Assembly: GCF_019175385.1 (NCBI RefSeq)
Contig: NC_083345.1
Coordinates: 43,918,098-43,982,097 of the forward strand
DNA length: 64,000 nucleotides
Source of the DNA: Lycium barbarum
Taxonomy: Eukaryota > Streptophyta > Magnoliopsida > Solanales > Solanaceae
Direction: 5' to 3'
The notes under the pieces were generated by a model. It saw only the letters and a program-made list of their open reading frames with translations. It searched no databases and was not told the origin of the DNA. Position numbers and translations under genes: made by a program. Of this stretch, positions 59,124 through 64,000 are shown in pieces (positions within the stretch are counted from its first letter, which is position 1; every line of letters starts with the position of its first letter).

Positions 59124-61065
59124 GGAATGACTGAATGTATTTTGAATTTACAAGAATTTATTTGCTTTTATTTTTCTCTCTTTGGAATACTTTATATGGT
59201 TGTTATGATTATATGTATCTGTCTCACCTTTCTAACTTAAAAATTAACTAGATAATTGTTTTTTAATTGTAATAGAATTTTGAATGATAACAACTATGCG
59301 AAGGAGATGAGGCTTCTTTTAAATAAGTTATTACCTTTGTGGCTTAGTAAAATAATTACATAAATAAATATTAGACGAATCATCAACTTTTTACAGTAGT
59401 TGGGTTCCCGGCATAGTTATATTTAACAGAAATATTAATATATACAATATTATGTATTAATTAGAGAATTAATTTTAAAAATCATATAAACAATTATACT
59501 TTGAGTTCCCTATTTGCACATTTTACAATATTTTAAAGATAAACTTTAATTTATTTTGTATCACCAAAGTTGTATATCTAAAATCTGTTTGGTGCCAACG
59601 AAGTAATCTTTGTGTAATTTGACAGGAATATTTATAACGTTAAGAATTAAAAAAAAAATACAGCAATACATTTTTTTGAAATTCAATTGAAAGATAAATC
59701 ATTGAAATTTGAATTTGAAAACAAATTGTGAAAGATAAAGTTTTTGAATTAGATTTGTATGGGATAACGATAATGTGAGGATATCGATACATTTGAATCT
59801 AATCTTTCCTCAATTTACAGGATTTAATTCGTACATTTCTCGCCTTCTCTTCATTCTTTGAATTCCACTTTCTCATAAGTATCTGAATTTTAATGATGCA
59901 AAAATTTTCATTTTTTTTTACTTGATATATCAGTTCTCTTTTACTTATGTAAAATGTATTGCAATTATATGTAGATGGAGATATATTTTACTGAGCTAGA
60001 ATCACAAATGGAGAATAGTAAAAATATCAATGAGGTACAATAACCTCGAATATATTTGTTTGTTCACTATTTGTAATTTTTGAAACGTAACAAGTTTCAC
60101 ATAAAAAAAAGAATTCAATTATCCTAAAGGTTTTTGTTTTGATTGTGTTGAAGTTGCATTTATCATCTTTCTATATTCTCATATATCATTTTGTTGGATG
60201 GCATTTTTCTTTTGGCTATATAGCTTTCTTTGCTAAATAATCCAACATTTTTCTTTTAAAATTATTCAAATATTATGTGACAAATTTGAACATTAAAATG
60301 GAGGTCAGTGTCATAAAGAAATCAAGTGACATAAATATACTATTGCAACCACTAGAGAGGTTAGTGATACGAAGGAATATTTTATAAGTGTTCTCTCTTA
60401 AATTATCCCAATATTAAAAGGAGAATAGATAGTGAAGATATTAAATCGAGGGACGAGCTAATAATAGAAGGTGACATGTCCAAAGAGCAGTTTGTGTACA
60501 AATTCTACTTGGTTAAATACAATCTTTCAATTTTGACAAAAAAGTGATGTTATTTTTGAATTGTAATTAAAACATAAATTTTTAAAATTAAGTATGATAT
60601 TTTTGAAAATTTGTATTAAAAGATTATTTTAAATTTGAATTAGAAGATAAAAATTATGTTATTATGTCTTAACAGATAAAAAAATATATAGAAGTTAAAT
60701 AATTAGCAATTATTTTTTAATATCATAACTCCTTTTAAATATGTCAATGAGAATTATAGCGATATTTCCTTTTTGTTTCATATCTAAATGTCTAAAGTAG
60801 TTGTAATAGTGATATGAAGTTAAGTGTCAATTTTAGACACTAAAGAAGATAAAGAGATTGATGAGATTAAAGAATTGATGGAATAAGCAACAAGACCATC
60901 TTAGTTTCTATCACCACCAATTGCAACTATCTTGGTTTGTTTTTATCAATATTATTCACAGGACGGGATTTGGATTTATATGTCCGCTATTTAGAAAAGC
61001 TTATTCTCGAGGTCTTATAGCTCTTGCTTTACTTGCTCTTTTGAATGAAGACAAACCGAGACAAT

Positions 61066-61098
<33 letters not shown>

Positions 61099-63395
61099 AC
61101 CAAGAAGATGATATAGTGAGAGTGTAGGGAAGAAAGGGGAATCCTGCAAGGACGTGTTTCTAGGAAATAAACCCAAATATTAATGTGGGGAAGTTATAAA
61201 TTTGACAAACTCGATAAAAAATATTTATATTCGTCAGTCAATATCTATTGATTGTCTATTTTCTCAGATGAACGACTATTAAGTTAATTTTCTGGCAGAG
61301 CACCAACTAGATGAACCAAACATGAAGCGACGCAAATTTGGTTTACTTTGTTATTTTAATATAAGTTTTTTCTCTTTTTATCATTAATTATTAACTCTAT
61401 TCATGTTTCAAGTTTCTCATGACTAATATGTAGCAATAAGAATTGCTGACTTTTTTGCCAAATTTTAACTTAATTTGATTTCCTTCAAGAAAATCAGGCT
61501 TTATAATACTGATTTTTACATGAATAACAATGACTACTATTTTGATCTTATTAACGACAATGAAAGGTAAGAGTATAGATTAAACTCTTGAAAATTGTTT
61601 ACAATCAATTTGACTATATCAAGAATTTAAAGGATAGAAACAATATTGACAAATTTATCATCAGCAAAAGTTAATGTGGGTATCATTTGAAGATCAGTAA
61701 AAGTAGGACGACACCCCCTTTTTAGCATTAGTCTGGGCATCAACCTTTGCAGTTATTTTTTTTTCCCATCTAATTCAGTTTGTTCATTTCTCTTTTTGGG
61801 TCATGAATTGAATAAATATCTATATGGCTAGAAAAAAATATGTTTTTTAAAAAGATTAAAATAATTGACAGAACATGCACATGTACGTATCCAGAGACTT
61901 ATATACTAAATAAATAAAAGAAAAATGAGGGTGATGAAGAGATTAATCAGTAGCTATTAGTTAATTTTGATTTTCAACGATATATGACTTTATTTGATGT
62001 GAATATTAGGCATTAGTAATAGTAGATGTTAAAAAGTTAATACTTGATATTTAACCAGCTTTTTAATCTTATTTTCATATTTTATATTTTAAATTGCAGA
62101 TTTATCCAATTTTTTTACAAGTGAGGCAAGTTCAAAAGTATGGAGATGAGATGTAAACTTCTTCCATAGTAGATAAGTGTCCAACCAGTACTAACAGACG
62201 CATATATTGAATATAATGATGTTCTTGGAAGAGAACTCATATATGAATAAATAGGTTCAAGTTGATTCAATTAAATTGTTATTTTTTTATTTTAGAAAAC
62301 AAATAAAGTTGAACATCATTGGTTGTAATAAGTTAGATGTAGATGAAATTTGATTGGACAAAGCCACTTTGATTTTGTGAGACGATGAGAGTTATTATCT
62401 CTCATTTCGTTGTTCATTTGCTTCTCAATAGTTGGATTTGATTATAATTTATAACAAATTTTTATATATGAAAGGATAATTCTATAAAGATGATTTCGGT
62501 CCTAACTATTCCTATAAGGTCGGAAGATTTCTCCCGACCAGTCAACTGTTTGGATTCACGCATATAAAATGTTTGACGTGTATCAAATTAAGATTTTGAA
62601 TCAGACTAATATACATCAACACTTAACAAGCTCAATTGTTTCTACCCAAAAAAAAAAAAAAAAAAAACACCATTGACGAACATAGTTTATTAAATTGTAG
62701 ATTTTTAGGAGTAGTTTCCTTTCTTTTCTTTTAAATTTTTAATGGCTAGCTTAACACAATTAATTAAAAATATCAAATAGAGTTGCTGAATTGGTTAATG
62801 TTTGAATTTGAATTTGAACTGAATATGTTAATTATTTGTCCGCATTTGGATTATTTTTAAAGTCAAATTGTGGATGAGATCAGGTAATTAAACTTTTAGA
62901 AAGTTAGCCCAAAATAACATATTGAATAATGAAAATAAATGGAGATAATACAAAACTATTTATACTTTGAATTAATTTTAAAAAATATATATATATAAAT
63001 CATTATAAAATATATCTACATAATTATTCATTTTGTACTTGTGCTAAATTATTATATTTTTTCGACATTATATGTTTGAAAATTGAGGGTGTGTGGGGTG
63101 GGGGTGGGGGTGGGGGGGGGGGGAGCTGTTTGATCTTTAGAGCAAAATTGAAAGGGAAAAATGGCTTTTCACCCATAAAATAATAAAAGAAATTCTAGCA
63201 CAAATTAGTTAAAGAGTAAAAGAAATTCATTATCTACTTAAGGAACTAACAAGATATTCTAGCTCTATATATCATTTATTTCATTAAATTCATGGTAATT
63301 TTGCAATAAAGGACATTGCGTTAAGAAACAAGATGGCAATTGAAAGTTTGTTTAGAAACAAGTCAAATTACAATTTTTATTTTTTAAATTTTTTT
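59124..63395. other. Helitron H2 interior, AT-rich, no genes seen
   Basis: 59270-59385 matches part of H3 (63630-63745). 60450-60480 weakly resembles the subterminal CTAATAACAAG region and may be an older internal copy. A TA run lies at 61068-61096. A G-rich tract lies at 63091-63123. No coding domain was found. Confidence 0.5.
63091..63123 (+). repeat. G-rich tract with G-quadruplex potential
   Basis: Consecutive G runs of four or more separated by single T (GGGGTGGGGGTGGGGG pattern) followed by a long G run. Confidence 0.8.
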
Positions 63396-63421
63396 CCGCA
63401 TCGCGCGGGTACGAATACTAG
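63396..63421 (+). terminator. Helitron H2 3' end
   Basis: CCGC-ATCGC-GCGG hairpin (63396-63408) followed 9 bp later by CTAG at 63418-63421. Confidence 0.7.
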
Positions 63422-64000
63422 TATATAAAATAGGAGAGGTACAAGCAATGTGGTTAAGCCAAGTGACAAACTAATAACAAGCCACTTGGCAAATTTAGGA
63501 CAAACTTTATTTGACTATGTAATAACATTGAATTTAAATTAAAAGATAAAATTTTGAATCTATGGATAAATTTTCTGAGTTTAAATTGCAATATAAATTT
63601 TGAATGGATAAGAAGCTAATTATTTGAATTTGAACAAGTATCAACTACAACTATATGAAAGCGACGAGGGATTCCTTTTACAAAAGTCAAGTCAGTATCC
63701 TTTTGGCTTCCTAAATTAAATAAATAGATAAATATTAGTAGTCTTTTTAAAATAATATGAGTTGTTTAAAAAGATATCTTCCATATCATACGTAATATAA
63801 TAACGGACAATTTAGCGTCTCTTTAGTTAAGGAACAGAAGAAGAAAAGTATCAAAAATAAAAATAAAAAATAAAAATAAAAGAAGTATAAGAAATAAACA
63901 AACAGATAAGTACGATCTTAGAATCACAATCTATTCAAATATGCATAGCGTTTAAAAAGCATATTAAGCTATGTGATTTTCAAATTTGAGTTGGAATGAA
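63422..64000 (+). mobile_element. Helitron H3, 5' part, in tandem with H2
   Basis: TATATAAAATAGGAGAGG directly follows the CTAG of H2 and the subterminal sequence matches 57363 onward. The leading TC is not visible. The element continues beyond the window. Confidence 0.7.

Noticed and set aside
60450..60700. Possible third Helitron copy inside H2
   Set aside because: Resemblance to the subterminal region is limited to a few short words. No TC or CTAG ends were found.

Overview
The window is plant nuclear repeat DNA. The supporting signs are Ty3/gypsy chromovirus retrotransposons with primer-binding sites for initiator methionine tRNA, a DUF4283-type plant LINE, copia remnants, and non-autonomous Helitrons with 5'-TC and CTAG-3' ends. 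The repeat families look like those of Solanaceae, but that is inference from general resemblance. No intact host gene, tRNA, rRNA or CRISPR array was found. Nearly every long reading frame belongs to a mobile element, and almost all are broken.

Layout. 148-24864: a fold-back locus with arms of about 850 bp, split by gypsy element A (1216-24079, minus strand, target duplication CTCCT). The right LTR of A holds an LTR fragment D (9466-11265), gypsy element B (11266-21621, minus strand, duplication TTTAG) and a solo LTR (21758-22927, duplication GCAAG). 24865-27107: truncated LTR E. 27157-28506: solo LTR. 28507-32548: 3' part of a copia element, split by a solo LTR at 29031-31539. 32694-34757: Helitron H1 with intact ends. 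34758-39918: the least repetitive stretch. It carries two degraded host-gene exons, one IQM-like (IQ-motif protein) and one VAMP71-like longin SNARE, and a solo LTR at 36351-38435. 39919-49057: element C, which has LTRs of 2.6-2.9 kb and a primer site but no recognisable gag or pol; it carries an antisense reading frame instead. 49175-54234: a LINE with a 15-bp target duplication. 54653-63421: Helitron H2, containing a solo LTR (54770-57362, duplication CAAGC) and a triplicated exon-like block, followed head-to-tail by Helitron H3, which runs off the window.

How the parts relate. Elements A, B, C and LTRs E, F and the fold-back LTR share an LTR 3' end of the form GGGTCGTGACA and belong to a related group. 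The main cross-cutting pattern is in the promoter region of the LTRs. In most of them, including unrelated families, a cluster of family-specific dyad-symmetric motifs ends roughly 10-50 bp upstream of a TATA-like box. Other points of interest are an inter-LTR gene-conversion tract in C, a template-switch scar at the broken end of C, two covarying terminal hairpins, and the antisense-ORF structure of C. Positions were read by eye; domain names rest on motif recognition, not database searches.
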